Below, piece by piece: positions 1 to 9,000 of a stretch of 31,458 nt of DNA. The position numbers were made by a program, and so were the translations under genes. This stretch comes from CAYMLQ01 sp964390795 (lineage in GTDB: Bacteria; Verrucomicrobiota; Kiritimatiellia; RFP12; UBA1067), in assembly GCA_964390795.1 (NCBI GenBank), contig CAYMLQ010000027.1, forward strand, positions 1-31,458. Direction: 5' to 3'. The notes beneath the pieces were generated by a model. The model saw nothing but the letters and a program-made list of their open reading frames with translations, was not told the DNA's origin and ran no database searches. Within the stretch, counting starts at the first letter, position 1; every line of letters begins with the position of its first letter.

Positions 1-2564
1 ACCACGCCGCCCGAACAGACGAGCGTCCCGTTTGCTACATGCCAGTCGAAAACCAGCACGCCGGGACCGGGGAGGGTGAGCTGCAACACGGCCTTTTGGC
101 CTTTCTTGGCGATCGGTTCGCAGCTCAGCGTGTCCGGATCGGACCAGAACCAATAGCCCGAAGCGGCGCTGAAGGCCGCGCCGTATTGGGCGGCGTCCGC
201 GGCGGTGTCGGCGAGGCCGAGCGCCGCGTCCGCATCGCGCAGGGTGACGGTGGCGGTCGCCGCGCCGGACAGCGGGGCGTTGAGTTCGCTGACCAGCTTG
301 ACGGTGAAGGTCGCGTCGCGGTTGAAGGGGGCTCGGTCGTTGGTCTGGAGCGTGACGGACTTGGGAGCGGTCTCACCGTTCGCCCACACGAGGGTCTCGG
401 GCTCGGGAAGAGCCTCGAAATCAGCGGGCGCCTTGGCGGCTGTGCCGTTGACGGTGACCACCCGGAGCCGCGCGGGTCCGTCGCTGCCGCCGGTGCGTGC
501 GACCCAGAGCGTAACGCTGTCGCCTTCGGTGACGGTCAGGGCGGGCTTAACGGCGTTGGCGAAGGCCGTCGTGCCCGAGCCGTCGGCCGGGTCGTACGCG
601 GAGAACCCGAAGCTGCCGGCGTTCTTCTTGGCGCTTTCGGTCAGGGTGATGACCGCGTTGGACCAAGCGCTGACCGGGGCCTGCAGGTGCTCGGCGTCCT
701 CGTGCTTGCTGAGCACGACGGCGAAGCGCTCGTCGCCCTCCCACGTCGGACGCAGGTCCTGGATCAGGCCGACGGTGATGTTGGTCGAGCCGGACTGGCC
801 TTCGGCCCAGAAGAGTTCGCCCTCGGCGGCTTTGAAGTCCAGGCCGCTCTCGGCCTCGTAAGTGCGGCCGGGGGTATTGGCGTCCTCGAAACTGTAACGC
901 AGGCTCACGGGGCCGGTGGTGCCGCCTTTGCGCGTGACCGTGAGCCGGACGCTCGCGGCCGTCTCGCTGACCCGGACGTTGGTGGCGGAGAACCCGACCT
1001 CGCCCGGCTCCCAGAACCGGTAGTTAAGGGTGTACTGGGTGCTGTCGTAGGCATACGTGACGGTGTTGGTGCCGCCTCTGATGACGGTGTTGGTCGCTAC
1101 TTGCGTCGTGGCGGTCGTCTGCCCGTTGGTGAAAACCAGAGAGAACGACTCGATCACGTGGTTGGTGTAAACGATGACGGCAAGGTCAATGGGGGAAAAG
1201 GGGCCGGGCAGATTGGTCGGGCCGGTATAGGTGAGCGAGAGCCACTCGTTCGTGACGGTCTGGCGCGTGACGGTCGTGGTTGTCAGGTTCGTCAGCGTGG
1301 TGGTCACCGTCTGGTTGGTTTGCGGGTAGAGGTACTCGACGGCATCGAAGGACGGGGGGGTGTTGCTGATGACCTGGCTGATGCGGATGAAGCAGTAGCT
1401 GCTGTTGTACTGGGCGGCCGGCGTGAAAACGCAGCCGTTTGTCAGAGAGGCCAGCAGCAGGCTGTTCGTGGCCTCCGAGAGGCCCGTCATGACCGTTAGC
1501 GGGGTCTGTCTGGAGGGGTCGAGAATCTGGAACGAGGGCGAGATGATTTCCGGCGGGGTGCCGTTGGTGACGGACGCGACGCGCCGGGGCATGTTGGTGG
1601 AGGTGGAGACCGACGAGGTGTTGGTCAGGGAAAGGTTGATGGTGACCGTGTTGGTGGTCGACGGGAGCGGGAGCAGCAGAGGCAGGTTGTTGGTCACGAG
1701 CACAATCACGAACGGATCGAAGTTGGTCACGACTCCCAAGACGGTGGCATTTGTCACCGAAGCGCTGAGGTTGGTTGTTGCGAACGGCGTGATAACCGAG
1801 CTGGGGAGGCCGAGCCATCGGTTTGTGGTCGAAAAGGTCTGGCTGGTCAAAACGGAGGGAGAGAAGTCGATGTCGTAATCATTTGCGGGAACCCCCAGCT
1901 GGTATTTGCGGCCGCTGACGCAGAGGAACTTGAACCAGTCGTCGGTGTCCTCGGGGGTCTTGTTGAGGGTGTGGTACTGGCGCTGGTTATAGGACTTGAA
2001 GTCGAGGATCGTGGCGCCGACGTCGGTATTGTCGGCGGGATCCCAAAGGTCGTCGTCGCTCTGTTGAATGAGGTAGTTGTTCGCCTTAAGGACGGCGTCG
2101 ACCCGCGCCACAAAGTCTGCGGCGGTGAAGAGGTTGGTCGAGTTGTAGGAGAAGGCGCTCAGCACGTTCGTGCCGTCCGAGGCGTAGATGACGAAGGCGG
2201 GGAACCCGGTGACGTCCGTCACCTGGTTGGAGGTCGAGTAAAAGGTGCGGTAGTAGTCCTCGTCCCAGTTCGGGCCATTGTAGTCGATGGTGGCCATGGC
2301 GAGCTGCTGTTCGGTGGCGTAGGCGTTCCAGGTGTCGCTGCTGTCGATCTCGCGCTCGAAGCGGTTGCACCAGTAGCAGGTGCCGCTGGAGTTGCTGAAC
2401 ATGACGACCAGGGGGCGGTCGGTGTCGTCGGCCAGTTGGCGGGCGGCGGCGAGGCTGTACGACCAGACACCCGGCTGGGCGTCTGCCGTGGCGGTGGAGG
2501 CGCAAAGGCTGCGTGTGAAAAGGACCAGAAGGCAGAGTCCGAAGAGCACATTCAATCGTTTCAT
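1..2564 (-). CDS. Exported thioredoxin-like / Calx-beta protein (3' end outside window)
   Basis: One uninterrupted minus-strand frame runs from the ATG at 2564 off the left edge (854 complete codons). The N-terminus looks like a Sec signal peptide (Lys-Arg, a hydrophobic run at residues 6-17, an Ala-rich end near 22-28). Residues about 35-160 look thioredoxin-like: PLVVMFSNSSGTCYWC ends in a CxxC pair at 63-66, and a GFP motif near 120-122 suits the cis-Pro site. A long Thr/Asn-rich stretch (about 215-510) follows. Two Calx-beta-like domains lie near 525-620 (VSETAASVRLTVTRKGG, a DF motif, then EGDERFAVVLS) and 661-760. Calx-beta domains bind calcium in the Na/Ca exchanger and integrin beta4, and in bacteria usually occur in large surface proteins. 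Secretion and a surface role are inferred; redox activity is uncertain. There is no clear ribosome-binding site; see the promoter at 2574-2600. Confidence 0.85.
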   Translation of the reverse strand, partial: MKRLNVLFGLCLLVLFTRSLCASTATADAQPGVWSYSLAAARQLADDTDRPLVVMFSNSSGTCYWCNRFEREIDSSDTWNAYATEQQLAMATIDYNGPNWDEDYYRTFYSTSNQVTDVTGFPAFVIYASDGTNVLSAFSYNSTNLFTAADFVARVDAVLKANNYLIQQSDDDLWDPADNTDVGATILDFKSYNQRQYHTLNKTPEDTDDWFKFLCVSGRKYQLGVPANDYDIDFSPSVLTSQTFSTTNRWLGLPSSVITPFATTNLSASVTNATVLGVVTNFDPFVIVLVTNNLPLLLPLPSTTNTVTINLSLTNTSSVSTSTNMPRRVASVTNGTPPEIISPSFQILDPSRQTPLTVMTGLSEATNSLLLASLTNGCVFTPAAQYNSSYCFIRISQVISNTPPSFDAVEYLYPQTNQTVTTTLTNLTTTTVTRQTVTNEWLSLTYTGPTNLPGPFSPIDLAVIVYTNHVIESFSLVFTNGQTTATTQVATNTVIRGGTNTVTYAYDSTQYTLNYRFWEPGEVGFSATNVRVSETAASVRLTVTRKGGTTGPVSLRYSFEDANTPGRTYEAESGLDFKAAEGELFWAEGQSGSTNITVGLIQDLRPTWEGDERFAVVLSKHEDAEHLQAPVSAWSNAVITLTESAKKNAGSFGFSAYDPADGSGTTAFANAVKPALTVTEGDSVTLWVARTGGSDGPARLRVVTVNGTAAKAPADFEALPEPETLVWANGETAPKSVTLQTNDRAPFNRDATFTVKLVSELNAPLSGAATATVTLRDADAALGLADTAADAAQYGAAFSAASGYWFWSDPDTLSCEPIAKKGQKAVLQLTLPGPGVLVFDWHVANGTLVCSGGV

Positions 2565-2573
2565 AGCGACATA

Positions 2574-2600
2574 AGCATACCCGATTGGCCAGACTGACAA
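2574..2600 (-). promoter_or_regulatory. Possible promoter of the Calx-beta gene, near-leaderless
   Basis: On the minus strand TTGTCA (2600-2595) is followed after 15 bp by TATGCT (2579-2574). The spacing is 16 bp if TTTGTC is taken as the -35. Transcription would begin about 3 nt before the ATG at 2564, which fits the missing ribosome-binding site. The spacing is slightly short, so this is tentative. Confidence 0.35.
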
Positions 2601-2730
2601 AAGAGCAAAACAGGGCTGATTCATAATCGGTTGGCCCGCCGTCCGCAGAGCAAGGCGTGGACCGGCGGCGGGTTCGGGGACCCCGCCCTACCCAGGACGG
2701 CACGCGTGCGAAGCAGACGCGCGAAGCAGG

Positions 2731-2752
2731 GGACGCCTCCCCGCAGGCGTCC
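2731..2752. repeat. Perfect 8-bp inverted repeat (hairpin)
   Basis: GGACGCCT (2731-2738) and AGGCGTCC (2745-2752) are exact reverse complements separated by a 6-nt loop. No T-run follows on either strand, so an intrinsic terminator is not indicated. It could be part of an interspersed palindromic repeat. Confidence 0.6.
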
Positions 2753-2813
2753 GCGCGGCACGGCGATTATAGGTGAACCCTATTGAGCGGGGTTGATCGT
2801 GGAGACTGGAGAG

Positions 2814-2891
2814 ATTAGGGTGAAAGATTAGGGAGGTCGATTAAAGGCAAGGCGCCCCCTCATCATTTACCTTTATCTTTTCCCTTAATCT
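2814..2891. repeat. Degenerate inverted pair of GATTAGGG-like repeats
   Basis: The left arm (about 2814-2837) reads GATTAGGGTGAAAGATTAGG. The reverse complement of the right arm (about 2867-2891) begins GATTAAGGGAAAAGATAAAG. A GGCGCC palindrome (2851-2856) sits near the centre. The layout resembles the better preserved heptamer element at 5608-5894, with lower symmetry. Function unknown. Confidence 0.45.
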
Positions 2892-2962
2892 GTCACTTTT
2901 CTTACACACACCCCGGCACGACACACCCGTGAACGGCTTTGCTTTCGATCCGGGATCGCGTT

Positions 2963-4180
2963 ATGATACGTGCGATGTTTGGGAGATTCTTTAGGCTAAA
3001 GAACAGGGGCGCGGCCGCACGTGCGCTGTGGCGTGTCGCGGTCTGTGTCGCGGCGGGCTTTTGCGCGTTGGGCCTGGCCGGGCCGGCCTGGCTGGCTGGG
3101 CTGGTGCCGTCGCTGAGCCCCTTGAACGCGCTGCTCGCGGCTGCGGCGGGAGCGGGCGGACTCTTTTTGGTCGGTGCGCTGTTTTTGGCGCTGCTCAGCG
3201 GTTTTTTTCCACGTGCGTTCTGCCGCTGGCTGTGTCCGGCCGGGACGTGTCAGGACGCGGTGTCGTGCGCGGTCAAGCGGCGGGCGTGGGTCGGCCGTGT
3301 GCCGCAGATTGGCGTGTGGCTGGTCTTCCTGGGCGTCGGCGCGGCGCTGGCGGGCTACCCGCTGTTCGGCTGGCTCGACCCGCTGGCGCTGTTCAACGCG
3401 TCGTTCGGCGCGTTGCGGAGGGATCTCGGCGTCTGGGACTGGGCGGCGGCAGCGGGCCTGCCGCTGCTGCTGGTGCTGGCGCTGGCCGCGCCGGGCCTCT
3501 GGTGTGGCAGGCTCTGCCCGCTCGGTGCGCTGCAGGACCTGCTGCGTTTCCCGCTGCGGCGGCCGGTGGACGGCGCCGCGGCGCGCAGGGACGTCTCGGG
3601 GCTGGGCCGGCGGGCCTTTCTGGGCTTGGGTCTGGGCGCTGGCTACCGTCTGACGCTGCCGCCGGGACGCGAGGCGGCCGCCGGGGTGATCCGGCCGCCG
3701 GCGAGCGGCAAGGCGGCGCGCTTCACGCGGCTGTGTGTGCGCTGCGGGGCCTGCGTGCGCGCGTGTCCGGGTAAGATCATCAGGTTCGGAGGCGCGGACG
3801 CGGGCTGGGCGGGCGTGCTGGCCCCGGAGGTGTGTTACGACGACGATTACTGTGTCGAGACCTGCACGGCGTGCGGGCAGGCCTGCCCGAGCGGCGCGAT
3901 CCCGAGATTCACGCTGGCGACCAAACACGCGCAGCCGATGGGGCTGGCCCGTGTGAACGAGGAGCGCTGCCTCCTCGGGCGGGGCAGAGAATGCGGGGCG
4001 TGCGTCAGCGCCTGCCCCTTCGAAGCGTTGGATCTGGAGTGGGACCGGGTGGAGATGGTGAGCCGGGTGACGGTGGACGCGAAGCGGTGCACGGGGTGCG
4101 GCTATTGCGAATATGTGTGTCCGACGACGCCGAGGGCGATCGCGGTCAAGCCGTTGCGAGAAGTCGGAGGTGCAGCATGA
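2963..4180 (+). CDS. NapH/NapG-like membrane polyferredoxin (4Fe-4S protein)
   Basis: The N-terminal half (residues 1-200) is a NapH/MauN-type membrane domain. It has hydrophobic helices and two cytoplasmic cysteine motifs, CRWLCPAGTC (from about 87) and CGRLCPLGALQD (from about 181). A twin Arg followed by a hydrophobic stretch (GLGRRAFLGLGLGAG, near 214-228) resembles the Tat signal that begins NapG/MauM proteins. The C-terminal half then carries four ferredoxin-like cysteine clusters: CVRCGACVRACP (258), a CxxxCxxCxxxCP (297), ECGACVSACP (344) and CTGCGYCEYVCP (376). It therefore looks like NapH and NapG joined in one chain that passes electrons between the quinone pool and an unidentified partner; no nap reductase gene is nearby. 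ATG 2963 is preferred over an upstream TTG at 2939; ATG 2975 is also possible. The stop overlaps the next ATG (ATGA). Confidence 0.85.
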   Translation: MIRAMFGRFFRLKNRGAAARALWRVAVCVAAGFCALGLAGPAWLAGLVPSLSPLNALLAAAAGAGGLFLVGALFLALLSGFFPRAFCRWLCPAGTCQDAVSCAVKRRAWVGRVPQIGVWLVFLGVGAALAGYPLFGWLDPLALFNASFGALRRDLGVWDWAAAAGLPLLLVLALAAPGLWCGRLCPLGALQDLLRFPLRRPVDGAAARRDVSGLGRRAFLGLGLGAGYRLTLPPGREAAAGVIRPPASGKAARFTRLCVRCGACVRACPGKIIRFGGADAGWAGVLAPEVCYDDDYCVETCTACGQACPSGAIPRFTLATKHAQPMGLARVNEERCLLGRGRECGACVSACPFEALDLEWDRVEMVSRVTVDAKRCTGCGYCEYVCPTTPRAIAVKPLREVGGAA

Positions 4181-5628
4181 AGGATGGCGAAAAGAGGACG
4201 GTGTATGAGCGGCTGACGCACTTTGTCCGCAGAGGCCAGTGGACGGTCCGGGCCGCCGAATTGCCCTGGCACCGGCGGTCCGGGCTGTTCGCGTTGCGAC
4301 TGGGCAGCCTGGTGACGCTCGGCTTTAGGCGCAACCAGTGTTCGCTGCATGCGGCGTCGCTGACTTTTTTTTCCATGATGGCGCTGGTGCCGATTCTGGT
4401 TCTGGCCCTGGCACTTGCGCGCACGTTCGGTGGGGCGGACATGGCCAAGGCACAGCTCGACAGCCATCTCAACAAGTGGATGGCGCAGATGGAGCAGGCG
4501 GTGGAGGTGCGTACCGTGGCCGAGGGCGTTGTCGCGCCGGATGCGCACGCGGAGGTCACGCAGGCCTTTTCGGCCCAGGTGCGCGAGATCGCGGACAAGC
4601 TGTACCAGCAAGTGAACACGATCAGTTTCGGCACGCTGGGGGGCATCGGCTTGGTGATGCTGCTCTGGACGGTGATCGGCGTGCTGGGCAAGGTGGAGGA
4701 GAGTTTCAATCAGGTGTGGGGCGTGGTGCAGGCGCGGCCTTTTGTTCGGAAATTCGCGGACTACCTGAGCGTGATCCTGATCCTGCCGTTTCTGATCACG
4801 GCGGTCTCGACGGTGCCGGTGGCGGGAATGATCGCCAACGTGATGGATCAAACCGTGGGCGGGCCGACGTCCGAATTTCTCAAGACGATGCTGCTGGGCG
4901 GATTCCTGAAGGCCACCATCACGCTCACCCTGGGCACGCTGACGTTCGCGTTCCTGCTGGGCTTTATGCCGCACACGCGCGTGCGGATCGTGCCTGCGCT
5001 GGTCGGTGGCTTTGTCACCCTCGTGCTGTTCGGCGGCTGGCTTAAACTCATGGCGATGCTGCAGGTGGGGATCGCCAAATACAGCGCTCTGTACGGGGGC
5101 TTCGCCACGCTGCCGATCCTGCTGATGTGGGTCTACACGAGCTGGCAGATCGTCCTGCTGGGCGCGGAGATCGCCTTCGCGGTGCAGAACCGCGACACCT
5201 ACGTGCTGGAGCAGATCGCGTCGGGGGCCAGCCTGCGCGCGCGGCTGCTGCTGGCGCTGGCGCTGTGCGCCGAGACGGCGCGCCAGGCGCGGGACAAGGA
5301 CGGAGGTCCGTTCGCGGCCGAGGCGTTCGCGCAGCGTCACGGCATCCCGAGCCGCTTCGTGAAAGACATCCTCGAAGACCTGGTGCGCAACCGGATCCTC
5401 GCGGAGGTGTCCGAACGGCCGGGCGAGTATCTGCTCTGCCGCTGCGGGAGCTGCATCACCGTGGCGGAGATCATGAAGGGCCTGCTGGACGACGGCGAGT
5501 CGTCTGGGGCGCTGGGGCTGGACCGTCTCGACGCGTCGGTGATGGCCTTTAGCCAGCGTCTCGACGCCCTCATCGACGCCGAGCTTGGCACGCCTGTGGC
5601 GCAGTTGGGTGCGATTCAGTTTAGTTGA
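4177..5628 (+). CDS. YihY/virulence factor BrkB family membrane protein
   Basis: This 483-residue protein matches the YihY/BrkB (formerly RNase BN-like) family. Helices lie near 59-82, 150-170, 195-222, 245-265, 272-292 and 308-333. Family signatures include ASLTFFSMMALVPILVLALA, FNQVWG, and YGGFATLPILLMWVYTSWQI followed by LLGAEIAFA. A charged loop of about 65 residues separates the first two helices. Residues about 345-440 look like a cytoplasmic winged-helix extension, as in the longer YihY forms, with a Cys pair CRC/CGSC. The molecular role of the family is unsettled; export or envelope functions have been proposed. GGAGG at 4166-4170 lies 6 nt before the ATG, and the 4-nt overlap with the polyferredoxin implies translational coupling. 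The last codons and stop lie inside a 15-bp hairpin stem (5608-5642). Confidence 0.9.
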   Translation: MKDGEKRTVYERLTHFVRRGQWTVRAAELPWHRRSGLFALRLGSLVTLGFRRNQCSLHAASLTFFSMMALVPILVLALALARTFGGADMAKAQLDSHLNKWMAQMEQAVEVRTVAEGVVAPDAHAEVTQAFSAQVREIADKLYQQVNTISFGTLGGIGLVMLLWTVIGVLGKVEESFNQVWGVVQARPFVRKFADYLSVILILPFLITAVSTVPVAGMIANVMDQTVGGPTSEFLKTMLLGGFLKATITLTLGTLTFAFLLGFMPHTRVRIVPALVGGFVTLVLFGGWLKLMAMLQVGIAKYSALYGGFATLPILLMWVYTSWQIVLLGAEIAFAVQNRDTYVLEQIASGASLRARLLLALALCAETARQARDKDGGPFAAEAFAQRHGIPSRFVKDILEDLVRNRILAEVSERPGEYLLCRCGSCITVAEIMKGLLDDGESSGALGLDRLDASVMAFSQRLDALIDAELGTPVAQLGAIQFS

Positions 5629-5894
5629 AACTGAATCGCGCCAAAGGAGGAGTTAGGAGTTAGGATTTAGGAGTTGAATGCGCAGCAACCCGCGAAAACA
5701 AGGCATGCTTTTGAGTTATTGCCGCGTATCAGCGCGGTTATGGCTTGGTGATTTTCGTGTCCTCACCATGAAGACACTATGGAATGTCGATTATCAGATC
5801 GCATAAGTTCTTTACGTTAAAGGTATTGCAACTTCAAAATCCTAAATCCTAAATCCTAAATCGGGTGCGGATTCAACAACGTTGAATCGCACCC
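5608..5894. repeat. Symmetric composite element: hairpin, heptamers, core, inverted heptamers, hairpin
   Basis: The left hairpin has arms at 5608-5622 and 5628-5642 (GCGATTCAGTTT against its complement, loop AGTTG). Four heptamer-like units follow at 5650-5678 (GAGTTAG, GAGTTAG, GATTTAG, GAGTTGAA). A core of about 154 bp without a gene comes next. Then four units lie in inverse orientation at 5833-5862 (reverse complement GATTTAG three times, then GATTTTGAA). The right hairpin is at 5863-5894 (GGGTGCGGATTCAAC, loop AAC, GTTGAATCGCACCC; one bulged G). The two hairpins share the GGTGCGATTCA/TGAATCGC core. It resembles a small non-autonomous repeat element, but no target-site duplication is obvious. 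The left hairpin may also act as a transcript end for the YihY gene. Confidence 0.7.
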
Positions 5895-5906
5895 TCTCTT
5901 TTCCTA

Positions 5907-5935
5907 TAGACTAAGGTCGTATTGACGACTATAAT
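5907..5935 (+). promoter_or_regulatory. Sigma70-like promoter of the hybrid kinase gene
   Basis: TAGACT (5907-5912, 4 of 6 consensus bases) is followed by a 17-bp spacer and a perfect TATAAT (5930-5935). Predicted transcription start is near 5942, giving a leader of about 70 nt before the ATG at 6014. It lies just right of the symmetric repeat element. Confidence 0.6.
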
Positions 5936-6013
5936 AATGGTCATTTTTAAATCGTAAAAAAAGACCGCTTCAAACACGCGGCAAGGCGGATCTTCTCCTG
6001 ATGAACGGTAACG

Positions 6014-9000
6014 ATGCCAACAATGAAAAATAAGGTAGTAGGGGGCCAGTGGGTAACGGTGGCGCTCGTCGTCCTGCTTGCCTGTGGTGCGCTGTTTACC
6101 GTCTGGGAAGTGAGGCGGTCTGACGGGCAGATGCGCGACAGTCTGCTCTTGCAGGCGCGGCTGGCTGGGCAGGCGGTGGACCTCGCGCTCGTCCGGTCGC
6201 TTTCCGGCAGTGTGGCTGATCTCGGTAAACCGGCTTACCAGCGGCTCAAAGAGCAACTGGTCGATATCCGGCAAGCCAACGCCAAGTGCCGGTTCCTCTA
6301 CGTGTTGGGGCGCACGGCGGAGTCGGCCACTGGCGGAGGGCAAGGCCGTTCGGTTTTCTTCTTCGCGGATTCCGAGCCCGCCGATTCGCAGGATAACTCC
6401 CCGCCAGGGCAGGTGTATGAGGATGTGACCGAGGAGAACCGGCGGCTGTTCGACACCCAGCAAGGGCTGGTCGAGGGGCCGGTTGCGGATCGCTGGGGGA
6501 CGTGGGTTTCGGCGTTGGTGCCCTTGCTCGACCCCGCCACGGGCGAGCTGGTCGCGGTGCTGGGTATGGACATCGACGCCCATACGTGGCGGCTGGATGT
6601 TGCCGCCCAGGCGGCCCTCTCCTCGTGTTTGATGCTGGCGTTGCTGATCCTGCTCGCTTCGGCGATCCTCGCCGTGTCTTCTCGGAGTCGTGCGTCGGCC
6701 AAGCCCCTTCGGCGGCGACTCCTCTTTTCGTTGGCGACCGCGGTGCTTGCCCTGGCCGCCGGGTTCGGCGTTGTGCTGGTGACGCAGCAGCAAGACAGTC
6801 TGTACCTGTTCGGGAAGCAGGAGCTGCTGGCGAGGGCGGAGGTGCCCGGCGCAGAGGCGGGCGGCCTGCACGTCCTGCATGCGCTTACGGAGGCGAAAAT
6901 GGCGCAGCGCCGTTTGTTGGCCTTCGAGGCCGGCGGGGCGCTGATCCTTTTGAGCGGCCTGTTCGGCGTGCTGTTCGTCCTGCTTCGCCGCACCGATCAG
7001 GGCATCCAGCTGCAGCAGGCGGAGCTTCGCGAGAGCGAGGAGCGGCACCGCGCCATGTTTGAAAAGAACCGCAGCATCCAGATGCTGCTGGATCCACAGG
7101 ACGGGGCGATCATTGACGCCAACTCCGCCGCCTGCGCTTTTTATGGATATTCGCTGGCGCAGCTTCGCACGATGAAGATCACGGACATCAACACGCTTTC
7201 GCCGGAGCAGGTGTTTCAGAAAATGGAGGAGGCCCGCTCCGAGCGGTGCACCCGCTTCCTCTTCAAGCACCGCCTGGCCGATGGGCAAGTCCGGGATGTG
7301 GAGGTGCATTCGGGTCCTATTCCGGCCAACGGGCGGGAGTGGCTGTACTCCATCGTCTATGACATCAGCGAGCGCAGCCGGGTGGAAGAGGCGCTGAACC
7401 AAGAGCGCGTTCTGGTCCGGGCGCTCATGGACAATGTGCCCGACCATATCTACTTCAAGGACGCCGACAGCCGCTTTATCATGATCAGCCGGACGCATGC
7501 GCAAAGCTTCGGCCTCAGCGATGCCAGCCAGGCGCGCGGCAAGACGGACTTCGACTTTTTCACGGAAGAGCACGCACGGAAGGCCTTTGAGGATGAACAG
7601 GCGATTATCCGGACGGGCCAGCCCCTCGTGAACCTTGAGGAAAAGGAGACCTGGGCCGACGGAGCCACGACCTGGGTGACGACAACCAAGATGCCTCTGC
7701 TCGGAGACAACGGAAAGATTATCGGGACGTTTGGCATCTCGCACGATATCACCGCGCGAAAGCGGGCCGAGGCGGAGCTGCTGAACACCAACCATCAGCT
7801 TGAAGCAGCCACGGCTCGCGCCAACGAGATGGCCCAGCAGGCCAAGAGGGCCAGCGCCGCCAAGTCCGAGTTTCTGGCAAACATGAGCCATGAGATCCGC
7901 ACGCCCATGAACGGCGTGATCGGCATGACCGGCATCTTGCTGGACACCGAGCTGAACGACGAGCAGCGGCGCTACGCTGAAATCGTGCGGGACAGCGGTG
8001 AGGCGCTCCTGGGCCTCGTTAACGACATCCTCGATTTCTCGAAGATCGAGGCGGGAAAAATGGACTTGGAAATGATGGGTTTTGATCTGCAGAACCTGGT
8101 AGAGGACTTTGCGGCGAACATGGCCTTGCGCGCCAATGATAAAGGGCTGGAACTGCTGTGCGGCATCGCTGCCGATGTTCCCACGCTGCTGTGCGGCGAT
8201 CCGGGTCGCTTGCGCCAGATCCTCACAAACCTGACGGGCAACGCCATCAAGTTCACCCAGGCGGGCGAGGTGGCTGTCCGCGTCACACGCGAGTCGGAAG
8301 AGAGCCCGGCGGAGGAAGCGGCCGGCGTTCTGCTGCGCTTCGCCGTCCGCGATACGGGCATCGGGATTGCGAAGAACAAACTCGGTCTGCTGTTTGAAAA
8401 ATTTACCCAGGCGGATGCGTCCACCACGCGCAAGTACGGGGGCACCGGCCTGGGTCTGGCCATCTCCAAGCAACTGGCCGAACTGATGGGTGGCCAGGTG
8501 AGCGTCGAGAGCGAAGAGGGGCGGGGCTCCGAATTCACCTTCACTGTGAGGCTGAGGAAACAAGCCGGCGGGGTGAATGCCGACGCGCTTCCGCCCGCCG
8601 ACTTGCGCAGCGTGAGGGTGCTGATCGTGGACGACAATGCAACGAGCCGTGAAATCCTCAGTACGCGCATGACCTCCTGGGGCATGCGGCCCTCCGAGAC
8701 GTCTGATGGGCCTGCGGCCCTTCAGGCCCTGCTGCAGGCGCGTGCGGAAAATGACCCTTTCAAGGTCGCCGTTCTGGACATGCAGATGCCGGGTATGGAT
8801 GGCGAGACGCTGGGGTTGGCGATCAAGGCGGACGAACGTTTGGCCGGCACCCTTCTGGTGATGCTGACGTCTCTGGGCGCAACGGGTGATGCCCGCCGCT
8901 TTCAGGAGATCGGCTTTGAGGGCTTTCTGACCAAGCCCACGCGACATCACGAGCTGAAAAGTGCGCTGTCTCTGGCGTTGGGGGGCAGGGGGCCGGTTCA

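Larger units (their letters stand above)
2565..2962. other. Divergent intergenic region, about 400 bp
   Basis: No convincing gene is present. The stretch separates the minus-strand Calx-beta gene from the plus-strand polyferredoxin gene and must hold both promoters. It contains a GC-rich hairpin (2731-2752), the palindrome CGGGGACCCCG near 2673-2683, and a degenerate inverted pair of GATTAGGG-like repeats (2814-2891). I could not pick a convincing plus-strand promoter. Confidence 0.5.

Noticed and set aside
39..1499. Open plus-strand frame of 486 codons at the left edge
   Set aside because: Shares codon boundaries with the minus-strand Calx-beta gene, whose translation shows clear domains. 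The plus frame is Gly/Arg/Val-rich noise.
5650..5862. Heptamer arrays as a CRISPR-like or telomere-like repeat
   Set aside because: Units are only 7 bp with no spacers, number four per side and lie in opposite orientations. A CRISPR is excluded and chromosome-end function is unsupported.
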